In this document: positions 36,014 to 44,292 of the stretch, one piece after another
Numbering within the stretch: the stretch's first letter is position 1
How the letters are laid out: each line of letters opens with the position of its first letter
Assembly (NCBI RefSeq): GCF_030268225.1
Contig: NZ_BSQG01000010.1
Location: 62,001 to 126,000, forward strand
Source: Nocardiopsis ansamitocini
GTDB lineage: Bacteria; Actinomycetota; Actinomycetes; Streptosporangiales; Streptosporangiaceae
Length of the DNA: 64,000 nt
Direction: 5' to 3'
Program-made: the position numbers and the translations under genes
Notes under the pieces: generated by a model
The model's database searches: none
Seen by the model: the letters and a program-made list of their open reading frames with translations, nothing else
Told to the model about the DNA's origin: nothing

Positions 36014-36527
36014 CCCGCTTCACATTACTTTCCCACTTCACCGGAACACAGAGATATCGACTGGCCAGAATCGGCCATGCCGAAGGACGGGAATTTCTCT
36101 CCCACCGGAGAGCACGGGTACATCCTGGCGAAATTCAATATAGCACCTGGTCACGTCGGCCCCATTGGATCAGCCCATCGCTTTTGAGGCGCCGACAATC
36201 AATCCAAGACGATCCATTCTGCCGCAAAACATGTCAACAAAAAATGAGTGTGACCGAGATCACATTACTTATTCGATTGCCATTTGTATAGTGTCAACCG
36301 AAACCGAGATCGCCTTGGATTGAAACCCGGCAATGGGAAACGTCTTCGACCTGCGATTTTACCGATAAATCGTGCCCCGCCGACCTTCCGGCGCACACTT
36401 GAGAGAGGTCCGCCAATCGGACGGAGCGAAAACCATTGAGGGAGGAATAACCAGCCGCCTCTTCTCAAATTCCCGGCCGGCCAATTGTCAAGCCACACGG
36501 AAAGCAACAGACGAAAGTTGTGAACAA
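36014..36527. promoter_or_regulatory. Divergent promoter region of the biosynthetic cluster
   Basis: About 510 bases, clearly richer in A+T than the rest of the window, between the amidinotransferase and methyltransferase starts. For the right-going arm a candidate promoter is TTACTT (36265-36270), 16 bases, TATAGT (36287-36292). It would leave a leader RNA of about 230 bases. A second inverted repeat, TGGCC-N6-GGCCA (36062-36077), lies near the left-going start. No gene is visible. Confidence 0.55.
36249..36264. promoter_or_regulatory. Crp/GlxR-type operator
   Basis: TGTGACCGAGATCACA is a perfect TGTGA-N6-TCACA palindrome, the classic Crp-family site. Relative to the candidate TATAGT promoter it is centred near -42, the position from which Crp-type proteins activate. 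It suggests that cluster expression responds to a Crp homologue; this is inferred from sequence only. Confidence 0.6.
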
Positions 36528-37526
36528 ATGGCCATCAGCGACGCCGAGAAGACGGTTGCGTTCATCTACAACTCGGCGGTGGCGGCATCCGCGCTCAGTG
36601 CGGCCTGGGAACTGGGCGCACTCGACGAGCTGAACGAGAACGGGTGGCTGGACGCGCACGAGTTCGCCGAACGCCAGAACCTGGACCCGGCATCGACCCT
36701 GGGGCTCTTCCGTGCACTTGCGGCGGTGGACATCGTCCGCCGCGACGACACCAAAGTGGTCCCCTCGACCAACTTCGCCGAGTCGTTTCGCACCCGTTCC
36801 TTCTTCCACTGGCTCTCGCGCGGCAGTGCCGAACTCTTCCAGCGGACACCGGAGATCACCCGGGCAAAGAACCGCACCGGCGATTTCTACCGACGGGACA
36901 GCGCGGCGATCGCCTTCGCCTGCCGGGAGATCAGCACATTCTGCTACGACCCGTGGTTCTGGGCGGCGGTGGACGACCTCGACTTCGACTTCACCGTCGC
37001 CGCCGACCTGGGCTGCGGCAGCGGCGAACGGCTCATGCAACTGCTGCACCGGAGCCCCGGGGCCCGTGCGCTCGGATTCGACCGCGCCCTCCCCGCACTG
37101 GAGGTGGCCCGCACCGAAGCCGCCGCGACCGGCCTCGCGGACCGGGTGACGTTCGTGGAAGCGGACGTGATCGCCATGGAACCGCGCCCGGAGCTGGACG
37201 ACGTCGACCTCCTCACCTGCTTCATGATGGGGCACGACTTCTGGCCACGGGCGCAGTGCGTCGAAACGCTGCGACGGCTGCGATCCCTCTTCCCCAACGC
37301 CCGCAGATTCCTGCTCGGCGACGCCACCCGGACAACCGGGATCGCCGACCAGGACCTTCCCCCTTTCACCTTGGCGTTCGAATACGGTCACGACATGATG
37401 GGGACCTTTATCCCGTCGGTCGCCGACTGGGAATCGGTGTTTGCCGAGGGCGGGTGGAAGCTGCACAGAAAACACTCCATCGACATTGCCGTCGGAGAAG
37501 TGATTTTCGAGCTCGAACCCGCCTGA
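36528..37526 (+). CDS. SAM-dependent C-methyltransferase, MppJ/LmbW type
   Basis: Encodes about 332 aa from ATG 36528; the ribosome-binding site is weak. It follows the MppJ pattern (2-ketoacid beta-carbon methyltransferase of mannopeptimycin) closely: SALSAAWELGALDELNENG, FHWLSRGSAELFQRTPEI, FYRRDSAAIAFACREIS, SAM motif VAADLGCGSGERLMQLL, DLLTCFMMGHDFWPRAQC, FLLGDATRTTGIAD and FEYGHDMMGTF. The His in GHDFW and YGHDMMG correspond to the iron ligands reported for MppJ. In the company of the next five genes it is best read as the LmbW/HrmC counterpart that adds the extra side-chain carbon to a 4-alkylproline intermediate, which also carries a ketoacid group. Confidence 0.88.
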   Translation: MAISDAEKTVAFIYNSAVAASALSAAWELGALDELNENGWLDAHEFAERQNLDPASTLGLFRALAAVDIVRRDDTKVVPSTNFAESFRTRSFFHWLSRGSAELFQRTPEITRAKNRTGDFYRRDSAAIAFACREISTFCYDPWFWAAVDDLDFDFTVAADLGCGSGERLMQLLHRSPGARALGFDRALPALEVARTEAAATGLADRVTFVEADVIAMEPRPELDDVDLLTCFMMGHDFWPRAQCVETLRRLRSLFPNARRFLLGDATRTTGIADQDLPPFTLAFEYGHDMMGTFIPSVADWESVFAEGGWKLHRKHSIDIAVGEVIFELEPA

Positions 37527-37578
37527 CGGGGAAAGCAAGCAATTCTCGCACTCATGCCGGTGAGGGGGACGACCGACG

Positions 37579-38049
37579 ATGCCCGAGACTGTCAACCTAC
37601 CCAGGTTGCACCACATCGCAATACAGACGACCGATCTCGCCAACTGCACGTCGTGGTACCAGGATTTCTTCGGATGCCGAGCCACCTGGTCGACCGACGA
37701 GTTCTCCGAGTTGACCCGGGAACGCCTTCCGGGCATCACCCGGATGGCGGAGGTGGTGGTCGGGGCCACCCGGTTCCACCTTTTCGAGCGCATTTCCCCC
37801 GCCCCCCATGGGGCCGGTGCGAACGCAACCGAATTTCAGCACCTGTGCATGGCCGTGGAGTCCCCGGCCGCACTCGACGCATGGCGCCGTAAGTGGACGG
37901 AGCTTCACCGGTCGGGACGCTACGCCTTTCTGCGCGCCGACCCGCCGTCGGAGACGGTCGTCGACAAGGACGGGGTGGAGAGTTTCTACTGCCTCGACGT
38001 CAACGGGCTCGAATTCGAGTTCACCTACGTGCCGGCAGGTCCGCGATGA
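37579..38049 (+). CDS. VOC-family extradiol dioxygenase, probable L-DOPA 2,3-dioxygenase
   Basis: Encodes 156 aa, a single vicinal-oxygen-chelate unit. Candidate metal ligands are His12 (LPRLHHIAIQTTDL), His88 (FQHLCMAVES) and Glu147 (GLEFEFTYV). The size and position match LmbB1/HrmF/TomH-type enzymes, which open the ring of L-DOPA so that the product can close to a pyrroline. On sequence alone only 'VOC protein' is certain; the specific role comes from its neighbours. Its stop overlaps the start of the tyrosine-hydroxylase-like gene as ATGA, which matches their consecutive steps. Confidence 0.82.
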   Translation: MPETVNLPRLHHIAIQTTDLANCTSWYQDFFGCRATWSTDEFSELTRERLPGITRMAEVVVGATRFHLFERISPAPHGAGANATEFQHLCMAVESPAALDAWRRKWTELHRSGRYAFLRADPPSETVVDKDGVESFYCLDVNGLEFEFTYVPAGPR

Positions 38050-38987
38050 GCCTTGTCTCAATCGAATCGGCGATGGCGGCCCCCGGCCCCGGCGACTGGG
38101 ACTTCAGCGACTACCCCTACGGCCTGGAACCGTTGACCCTGCCCAATCCCGGCGTGGCGGTGAGCATTGCGCCCGGCTCGGTGTACGGCAGCGCAGGGGA
38201 CGTCCGCCGGCTCATCGCCCAGGGCAGGTCGGGGTTCCCGGCCACCAAGCCGGCCTCGGCCGACGACCTGGAACGGCTGTTCTGGTTCCGGTGGATCATC
38301 GGACACCACATCTCGTTCGTCATCTGGCGGCTGCTCGCCGACGCCCTGTCCCAGGCGCCGGAGGACGAGGAGGGCAGGAAGGCCCTGGCCGGCACCGTCG
38401 CGACCTACGTGCGCGCCTACTGCGGCATGCTCCTCTACACCGGGTCCTGCACCCCTTCCATCTACAACGCCACGATCAGACCCAGCATGTACCGTCTGCA
38501 CTCGACCTTCAGCGGTACCTGGGCCCTCGACTACCCGGCGGTGCGCAGCCTCTTTCGCGGGCGGAAGGCACCCGCGGTCCTGGGTGCGCAGACCGGGGAG
38601 GTGATGCGCGAGGTCGGGATGAGCAACCAGATCCACCTCGGGGTGTCCTCCAAGCTGGTCGAGCGCGGACGTTCCCTGCTCCAGCAGTCCATCGACGCCC
38701 CCGACACCCACCAGCCCCGCAGGTGGGGCACCGTCTTCGACTGCTACTTCCTGACCGTGCGGGCCCCGGTCCCTCCCGAACAGGTCCTGACCCAGCTGAT
38801 GCGCCGGCTGAAGGCGACCGCCATCGACCTGGCCACCAACGGCCTCTACCCCGAGGCCGGGGGCGATCTCGGCCGGCTGCCCGAGGAACTGACCCGGCCG
38901 GCGGTCGTGGAGTGCGGCCGGGAGCTGACCGGCATCCTTTTCGACGTCGCCGAACGCGCCGCCGCCCTGCCCGGGGAGGGCCGATGA
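38046..38987 (+). CDS. Probable heme-dependent L-tyrosine 3-hydroxylase (LmbB2/HrmE type)
   Basis: Encodes about 313 aa. The conserved core LERLFWFRWIIGHHISFVIW (His87/His88, candidate heme ligands) is followed by MYRLHSTFSGTWALDYPAVR, then LFRGRKAPAVLGAQTG and RRWGTVFDCYFLTVRAPVPP. I recognise this as the small family of tyrosine hydroxylases that start 4-alkylproline pathways by making L-DOPA, a heme family unlike the pterin enzymes. Coupling by ATGA to both the VOC gene before it and the LLM gene after it fixes it in this pathway. The heme ligand assignment is a guess from the motif. Confidence 0.82.
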   Translation: MSLVSIESAMAAPGPGDWDFSDYPYGLEPLTLPNPGVAVSIAPGSVYGSAGDVRRLIAQGRSGFPATKPASADDLERLFWFRWIIGHHISFVIWRLLADALSQAPEDEEGRKALAGTVATYVRAYCGMLLYTGSCTPSIYNATIRPSMYRLHSTFSGTWALDYPAVRSLFRGRKAPAVLGAQTGEVMREVGMSNQIHLGVSSKLVERGRSLLQQSIDAPDTHQPRRWGTVFDCYFLTVRAPVPPEQVLTQLMRRLKATAIDLATNGLYPEAGGDLGRLPEELTRPAVVECGRELTGILFDVAERAAALPGEGR

Positions 38988-39892
38988 GTCCGATGCGGCA
39001 CGGGGTCGTCATCCTTCCCGAGCACCGCTGGTCACGAGCGCGGCTGTTGTGGACCCGCGCCGAAGAACTCGGATTCGACCACGCCTGGACCTACGACCAC
39101 CTGATGTGGCGGTGGCTGCGCGACGAACCGTGGTTCGGCACGATCCCCACCCTCACCGCCGCTGCCGCGGCGACCTCGCGGATCTCGCTGGGGACCATGG
39201 TGGCCAGCCCGAGCTTCCGTCACCCGGTCCCGTTCGCCAAGGAACTCATGACGGTGGACGACATATCGGACGGTCGGCTCATCTGCGGGCTCGGAGCCGG
39301 GGCCGGGGGCTACGACGACGAGGTCCTGGGCGGGCAGCCGCTGTCGCCGGGGGAACGCGCCGACCGGTTCGCCGAGTTCGTCGCCTGCACCGACGCCCTG
39401 CTCCGGCAACCCGAGACCGACTTCGAGGGGAAGTACTTCACCGCGCGCGGGGCGTCCACGCGCCCGGGGTGCCTACAGTCCCCGCGCGTCCCCTTCGCGA
39501 TCGCGGCGACCGGTCCGCGGGGGATGCGCCTGGCGGCGCGCTACGCCGACATCTGGGTGACGGCGGGGCCTCCCGGGTGGAGCGAACCGCTCCCCTACTC
39601 CACGGCGGTCCCCCTGCTCGCCGACCACCTGCGCGCGCTGGACGAGGCGTGCGCCGAAGCCGGCCGGGACCCCTCGACGCTGCGCCGCCTCGTGGTGACC
39701 GGCGCGATGATCCGCGGCGTGCTCGACTCCGTCGCGTCCTACCAGGACGCGTGCGGACTGTTCGGCGGCATCGGCTTCACCGACACGGTCGTCCACTGGC
39801 CGCGCAGCGGCTTTCCCTACCAGGGCCGCACCGATGTCCTGGAGGACATCGCCGTCTCCGTCCTGAACGAGAAAACGGGAGGCCGCCGATGA
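38984..39892 (+). CDS. LLM-class F420-dependent reductase (LmbY/HrmD type)
   Basis: Encodes about 302 aa of the bacterial luciferase-like TIM-barrel family. Motifs are LLWTRAEELGFDHAWTYDHL, AAAAATSRISLGTMVASPSF, FAKELMTVDDISDGRLICGL then GAGAGGYDDE, and FAIAATGPRGMRLAARYADI. In actinomycetes this class uses F420. In 4-alkylproline pathways the LmbY-type member reduces the ring double bond near the end. Good Shine-Dalgarno (GGGGAGG) and ATGA overlaps on both sides place it in the same translational block. Confidence 0.87.
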   Translation: MSPMRHGVVILPEHRWSRARLLWTRAEELGFDHAWTYDHLMWRWLRDEPWFGTIPTLTAAAAATSRISLGTMVASPSFRHPVPFAKELMTVDDISDGRLICGLGAGAGGYDDEVLGGQPLSPGERADRFAEFVACTDALLRQPETDFEGKYFTARGASTRPGCLQSPRVPFAIAATGPRGMRLAARYADIWVTAGPPGWSEPLPYSTAVPLLADHLRALDEACAEAGRDPSTLRRLVVTGAMIRGVLDSVASYQDACGLFGGIGFTDTVVHWPRSGFPYQGRTDVLEDIAVSVLNEKTGGRR

Positions 39893-40773
39893 GCGACCAG
39901 ATCGAGTACCAGCTCGTCGACATGTTCGCCGAACGCCTCTTCGCCGGCAGCCCCCTGTGCGTGGTCCCCTGCGCGGAGGGGTTGTCGGGCGAGGAGATGC
40001 AGGCGATCGCCGCGAAGGTCAACGCGACCGAGACGGCCTTCGTGCTCCCCCCGACCACACCGGAGGCCACCTACCGGGTCCGTGTCTTCACCCCGGAGCG
40101 CGAGTCCCCCGGCGGCGGGCATTCGAGCGTGGGGACGGCGGCGACCCTGGAGCGGATCGGCGCGATCGGCCCCGGCGGGACGGTGCAGGAGAGCGCGGGC
40201 GGGCTGGTCGGTCTGACCGTGGGCGGCGGCAGGGCGACGCTCATCGGGCACGGCCCGACCGCGGGGACCGACCTCGAACCGGAACCGCTGCTCGCCGCCG
40301 TGGGACTGACCGGCGCGGACGCCGCCGGCGCTGCACCGCGGTCCGTGGGATACGGGACGGGATTCGCGTTCCTGCCGGTACAGGAATCAGCGGTCGCGCG
40401 GGCCCGGCCGGACTATTCGCGCCTGGACGCCGAAGGGCTCCCCGCCCTGTGCGTGTTCGCTTGGGACCCGCTCCGGCGGACCGCCCATGCCCGGCTGTTC
40501 GCCCCGGGTTTCGGCATTCCGGAGGATCCGGCCTGCGCGCCGGTCGCCATGGCGCTCGGCGCGTGGCTGGTCGGGGCCGGGTGGCTGCCCTCGTCGGCGG
40601 ACACCCACGAGTACACCGTCGTGCAAGGGGCCGAGGTGGGACGCCCGGCGCGGCTCGACTGCTCCGTGACCCCCGGCCCCGACCACATCAGGCAGGGCAG
40701 CGTGACCGGGAACGTCCTCCCCGTCGCGGAGGGCCGCATCTGCGCCCGGCCCCCTCTCCTTCCCCGACCCTGA
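39889..40773 (+). CDS. PhzF-family isomerase (LmbX/HrmH type)
   Basis: Encodes about 294 aa with the two-lobed PhzF pattern: YQLVDMFAERLFAGSPLCVV, KVNATETAFVLPP with the catalytic Glu48, YRVRVFTPERESPGGGHSSV, ARLFAPGFGIPEDPACAPVA and IRQGSVTGN. PhzF proteins shift double bonds by proton transfer. The LmbX-type members isomerise the side-chain/ring double bond of the 4-alkylproline precursor before the F420 reduction. The gene overlaps the LLM stop (ATGA) and is followed after 11 bases by the gamma-glutamyltransferase gene. Confidence 0.9.
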   Translation: MSDQIEYQLVDMFAERLFAGSPLCVVPCAEGLSGEEMQAIAAKVNATETAFVLPPTTPEATYRVRVFTPERESPGGGHSSVGTAATLERIGAIGPGGTVQESAGGLVGLTVGGGRATLIGHGPTAGTDLEPEPLLAAVGLTGADAAGAAPRSVGYGTGFAFLPVQESAVARARPDYSRLDAEGLPALCVFAWDPLRRTAHARLFAPGFGIPEDPACAPVAMALGAWLVGAGWLPSSADTHEYTVVQGAEVGRPARLDCSVTPGPDHIRQGSVTGNVLPVAEGRICARPPLLPRP

Positions 40774-40784
40774 AAGGGTTTTTC

Positions 40785-42578
40785 GTGCTGTCTCGCCCCG
40801 AACTCCGCGGTACTCAAGGCGCCGTCTCCTCCACGCACTGGCTGGCCTCGGCGACCGGGATGGCGATGCTCGACCGTGGCGGCAACGCGTTCGACGCCGC
40901 GGTCGCGGCCGCTTTCGTCATCCAGGTGGTGGAGCCGCACCTGAACGGTCCGGGTGGGGACGTGCCGATCATGGTGTACGACGCGGCCGCCGAGCAGGTG
41001 TCGGTGGTCTGCGGCCAGGGCCCCATGCCCGCGGCCGCGACCCCGGACGCCTTCCGCGAACGCGGCCTGGACGCCGTCCCCGGTTCGGGGCTGCTGGCGG
41101 CCTGTGTGCCGGGGGCCTTCGGGGCGTGGCTGAGGGTGCTGCGCGATTACGGCCAACTGCGCCTGCACGACGTCCTGGCGCCGGCCATCGGGTACGCCGA
41201 GGACGGTTATCCGCTGCTGCCCAAGGCCGCGGAGATGATCGCGGTGATGGCGCCGCTGTTTCGCGACGAGTGGTCGGAGTCCGGACGCACCTACCTGAAC
41301 AACGGCAGTGCGCCCAAGGCCGGCGCCCGGATGCGCAACCCCGCTCTCGCCCGCACGTTCGGGCTGCTGCTCAACGAGGCCCGCTCCGCGACCGGCAACC
41401 GCGAGGGCCAGATCGACGCCGCGATCTCCGCCTTCTACGACGGCTTCGTCGCGGAGGCGATCGACACGTTCATGCGCACCGGCGCGTTCGCGGACTCGAC
41501 CGGACGACGCAACGGCGGCCTGCTCACCGGCGACGACATGGCCGGGTGGCGGGCGTCGGTGGAGGCACCGGCGACGGTGGACTACCGGGGGTACCTGGTG
41601 CACAAACCGGGGCCCTGGTCGCAGGGGCCGGTCTTCCTCCAGCAGCTCGCCCTGCTGGAGGGCTTCGACCTGGCCGGTATGGGTTTCGGCAGCGCGGACC
41701 ACCTGCACACGGTCGCCGAGGCGGCGAAACTGGCCTTCGCCGACCGGGAGGCCTGGTACGGCGACCCGCTCAAGGCCGACGTCCCCTTGGCGGGGCTGCT
41801 GGACCGGGCGTACGCGAAACAACGGCGCGCGCTCATCGGCGACCGGGCGTCGGGGGTGCTGCGCCCGGGGTCCCCCGACGGCCGCAGCGCGTGGATCCCG
41901 CCGGTGCTCCAGACGCGCCCCGGCCACGAGGGCCCGGACTGGCAGGCGCAGCTGGGCAACGGCATCCCCACGGTGTTGCAGCGCACCGCGGCGAAGGGCG
42001 ACACCTGCTGCGTGAGCGCCACCGACAGCGACGGCAACATGGTGGTCGCCACGCCCAGCGGCGGCTGGCTGAAAAGCTCCCCGGTGGTTCCGGGACTGGG
42101 CTTTCCCCTGGGCACGCGGGGGCAGATGGCCTGGCTGGTGGAGAACCACAACAACTCCCTGGCCCCGGGCAAGCGCCCCCGCACCACGCTGAGCCCCACC
42201 CTGGTCCTGCGGGACGGACGCCCCCACCTGGCCTTTGGCACTCCGGGGGGCGACCAGCAGGACCAGTGGACGCTGAACTTCTTCGTCAACCACGTCGACT
42301 TCGGCCTGGGGCCGCAGGCGGCCGTGGAGCGGCCCACGTTCCACACCGAGCATCCCCCGACGTCGTTCACCCCCCGCAGGACGCAGCCCCGCGTGCTCGT
42401 GGTCGAGGACGATTTCCCCCCGGAGACCATCGCCGAACTGCAACGGCGCGGCCACGAGATCGTGGTGGCCGCCAGCGGTTCGCTGAGCAAGGTCTGCGCG
42501 ACGGGGCCCGACGCCGACGGCGGGGTGCTCGCAGCGGCCAGTCCCCGCGGGCAACAGGCGTATGCCGTGGCCCGGTGA
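40785..42578 (+). CDS. Gamma-glutamyltransferase homologue (LmbA/HrmG type C-C hydrolase)
   Basis: Encodes about 597 aa from GTG 40785 behind AAAGGG. It has the whole Ntn-hydrolase GGT fold: MLDRGGNAFDAAVAAAFVIQ, VEPHLNGPGGD, VPGAFGAWLRVLRDYG, TVAEAAKLAFADREAWYGDP, and the maturation/nucleophile site KGDTCCVSATDSDGN with Thr407 as the predicted nucleophile. True GGTs have TTH where this has TCC, consistent with a changed reaction. In 4-alkylproline biosynthesis LmbA-type GGT homologues cleave a C-C bond and release the oxalyl part of the side chain. It is the last pathway gene of the arm. Confidence 0.88.
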   Translation: MLSRPELRGTQGAVSSTHWLASATGMAMLDRGGNAFDAAVAAAFVIQVVEPHLNGPGGDVPIMVYDAAAEQVSVVCGQGPMPAAATPDAFRERGLDAVPGSGLLAACVPGAFGAWLRVLRDYGQLRLHDVLAPAIGYAEDGYPLLPKAAEMIAVMAPLFRDEWSESGRTYLNNGSAPKAGARMRNPALARTFGLLLNEARSATGNREGQIDAAISAFYDGFVAEAIDTFMRTGAFADSTGRRNGGLLTGDDMAGWRASVEAPATVDYRGYLVHKPGPWSQGPVFLQQLALLEGFDLAGMGFGSADHLHTVAEAAKLAFADREAWYGDPLKADVPLAGLLDRAYAKQRRALIGDRASGVLRPGSPDGRSAWIPPVLQTRPGHEGPDWQAQLGNGIPTVLQRTAAKGDTCCVSATDSDGNMVVATPSGGWLKSSPVVPGLGFPLGTRGQMAWLVENHNNSLAPGKRPRTTLSPTLVLRDGRPHLAFGTPGGDQQDQWTLNFFVNHVDFGLGPQAAVERPTFHTEHPPTSFTPRRTQPRVLVVEDDFPPETIAELQRRGHEIVVAASGSLSKVCATGPDADGGVLAAASPRGQQAYAVAR

Positions 42579-42936
42579 GGCCCGCCCCCTGCACGACGAC
42601 TCGGTTACCACGGGCCGAAAAGCACAATAATTAAGGAAATGCGGAGGAATTCCGGCGAGAAAAGGAACCACGCCGAGAAAAGCGCGGGAAAAGGGCGTCA
42701 TCGGCGCCGAACGCCACCGGCCCCTCAGCGGTCGCCGGCCCGAAACACGTAGCCTTGGACCTGTTCGCGGCGGAGAAACCGCCTGGCCGTGGGCCTTTCA
42801 CGGTTGAGCCTTCCACGGTCGGGCCGTTCGCGCCGGGAGGCCCGGCGGCACCGGGAAGCGGTGCCGGGCGAGAAGGCACCGCTTCGTGCGTCCGGCACCA
42901 CCGATGTCCTCATACCAGAACCGCAGAAGGAATCCG
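42579..42936. other. Gap between pathway genes and exporter
   Basis: About 360 bases with no convincing gene. It is moderately AT-rich near 42620-42680 (AATAATTAAGG), so the exporter may have its own promoter, but no clear hexamers were found. Confidence 0.4.
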
Positions 42937-44265
42937 ATGCCGACCGGCTCCGCCTCGTCCCCGCAGCACCGACCGGGAACCGGACCGCCGAGGCTGAGCG
43001 GGGCGTTCCACCGGTTTCTGGCCGGCAGCCTGTCGAGCAACCTGGCGGACGGCGTGATGATGACGGCGCTGCCGATGCTCGCGGCGGCGCTCACCGGCGA
43101 TCCGCTGGCGGTGGCCGGGCTCACCGCCGCGCGGTACCTCCCCTGGCTGCTGTTCGGATTGCTCGCCGGAGTGCTCGTGGACCGGGTCGACCGGGTCCGG
43201 GCGATGATCGTCGCCAACCTCCTGCGCAGCGCGGCCATCATCGCGCTGGCGGTGATCACCGCCACCGGAAACGGCACCATCGTCCTGCTCTACGTCGTGA
43301 TGTTCACCGCGATGAGCTGCGAGATCGTCTACGACATCGCGGCAAGGGCCGTGCTGCCGTCGCTGGCCAGGGGCGCCGTGGACCGCGCCAACGCACGGCT
43401 GGTGGGCGGCCGGGAGGTCGTGCAGGAGTTCCTCGGCGCGCCCTTGGCGGGGTTCCTCTTCGTGGTCGCGGCGGCGCTGCCCCTCGCGGTCAACGCCGGC
43501 GCCTACGTGCTGGGGGCGTTCATCCTTCTCGGTCTGCCGCTGTCGGCGCGGCGCCCCTCCCCGCCGTCGGAGGTCCCTGCCCGGGACCGGGCGGGGTCGG
43601 CCCCCGGGGCGATCCGCTCGGTCTTCTGCGACATCGGCGCGGGCCTGCGCTACGTGTACGGCGACCCGCCGCTGCGCGGACTGGTGGTCTTCACCTCGGT
43701 GGTGAACCTTTCCGCGGGCGCGCTGTCCGCGGTGTTCGTGCTGATCGTGCAGAACCATTTCGGGGTGCCGGAGAACCTGTTCGGGGTGTTCCTCGCGGTG
43801 GCCGCCGTCGGGGCGATCGGCGGCGCCGCCCTGGCCGAAAGGCTCACGGTGCGAATCGGGCGCTTCGGGACGCTCGTGGGCGGCTTCCTGGCCCAGGCGG
43901 CGATGTGCCTGGTCTTCGCGTTCGCCCCGAACGCGCTCGTCGCGGCTCTCGCCTGGGCCCTGATCGCCGGGGCCGGCACCGTCGCGGCCATCGTGTCGAT
44001 GGGGATCGTGCAGCAGATCGTCCCCGAACACCTCATGGGGCGCGTCGTGAGCGCCAAGCAGATGCTGGGCCTGAGTTTCGTGCCCGTGGGGGCGCTGGTG
44101 GGCGGCCTGTTGGGCCGCGTCGACCTCCGCCTTCCGCCGCTGCTGGGGGTGCTGGTCTTCACCGTCGCCACCCTGCTGGCCCTGCGTTGCTTCCGGGTGG
44201 TGGCGGCGCGCGCGGACGCCGCCGAAGCCGCGGCCCGGCGCGACGTCAGCGGCGCCCTCGACTGA
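42937..44265 (+). CDS. MFS transporter, probable product exporter
   Basis: Encodes about 442 aa from ATG 42937 behind AAGGA; the frame is open further upstream but without a ribosome-binding site. It is a 12-helix MFS of the MFS_3/enterobactin-exporter type: FHRFLAGSLSSNLADGVMMT, then PMLAAALTGDPLAVAG, LLFGLLAGVLVDRVDRVRAM, the MTA-rich central helices and IVPEHLMGRVVSAKQM. Members export siderophores, macrolides and other secondary metabolites. At the end of the right-going arm it is the likely export and self-protection gene of the cluster. Confidence 0.88.
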   Translation: MPTGSASSPQHRPGTGPPRLSGAFHRFLAGSLSSNLADGVMMTALPMLAAALTGDPLAVAGLTAARYLPWLLFGLLAGVLVDRVDRVRAMIVANLLRSAAIIALAVITATGNGTIVLLYVVMFTAMSCEIVYDIAARAVLPSLARGAVDRANARLVGGREVVQEFLGAPLAGFLFVVAAALPLAVNAGAYVLGAFILLGLPLSARRPSPPSEVPARDRAGSAPGAIRSVFCDIGAGLRYVYGDPPLRGLVVFTSVVNLSAGALSAVFVLIVQNHFGVPENLFGVFLAVAAVGAIGGAALAERLTVRIGRFGTLVGGFLAQAAMCLVFAFAPNALVAALAWALIAGAGTVAAIVSMGIVQQIVPEHLMGRVVSAKQMLGLSFVPVGALVGGLLGRVDLRLPPLLGVLVFTVATLLALRCFRVVAARADAAEAAARRDVSGALD

Positions 44266-44292
44266 GTCCGCGGGCAGCTCAGGGTGCGGGGC

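Noticed and set aside
24174-44265. Calling the cluster a lincomycin, hormaomycin or pyrrolobenzodiazepine cluster
   Set aside because: The precursor genes match, but there are no aminosugar genes, no anthranilate/kynurenine genes, no terminal reductase and no large hormaomycin NRPS set. The NRPS layout and amidinotransferase do not fit any of them.
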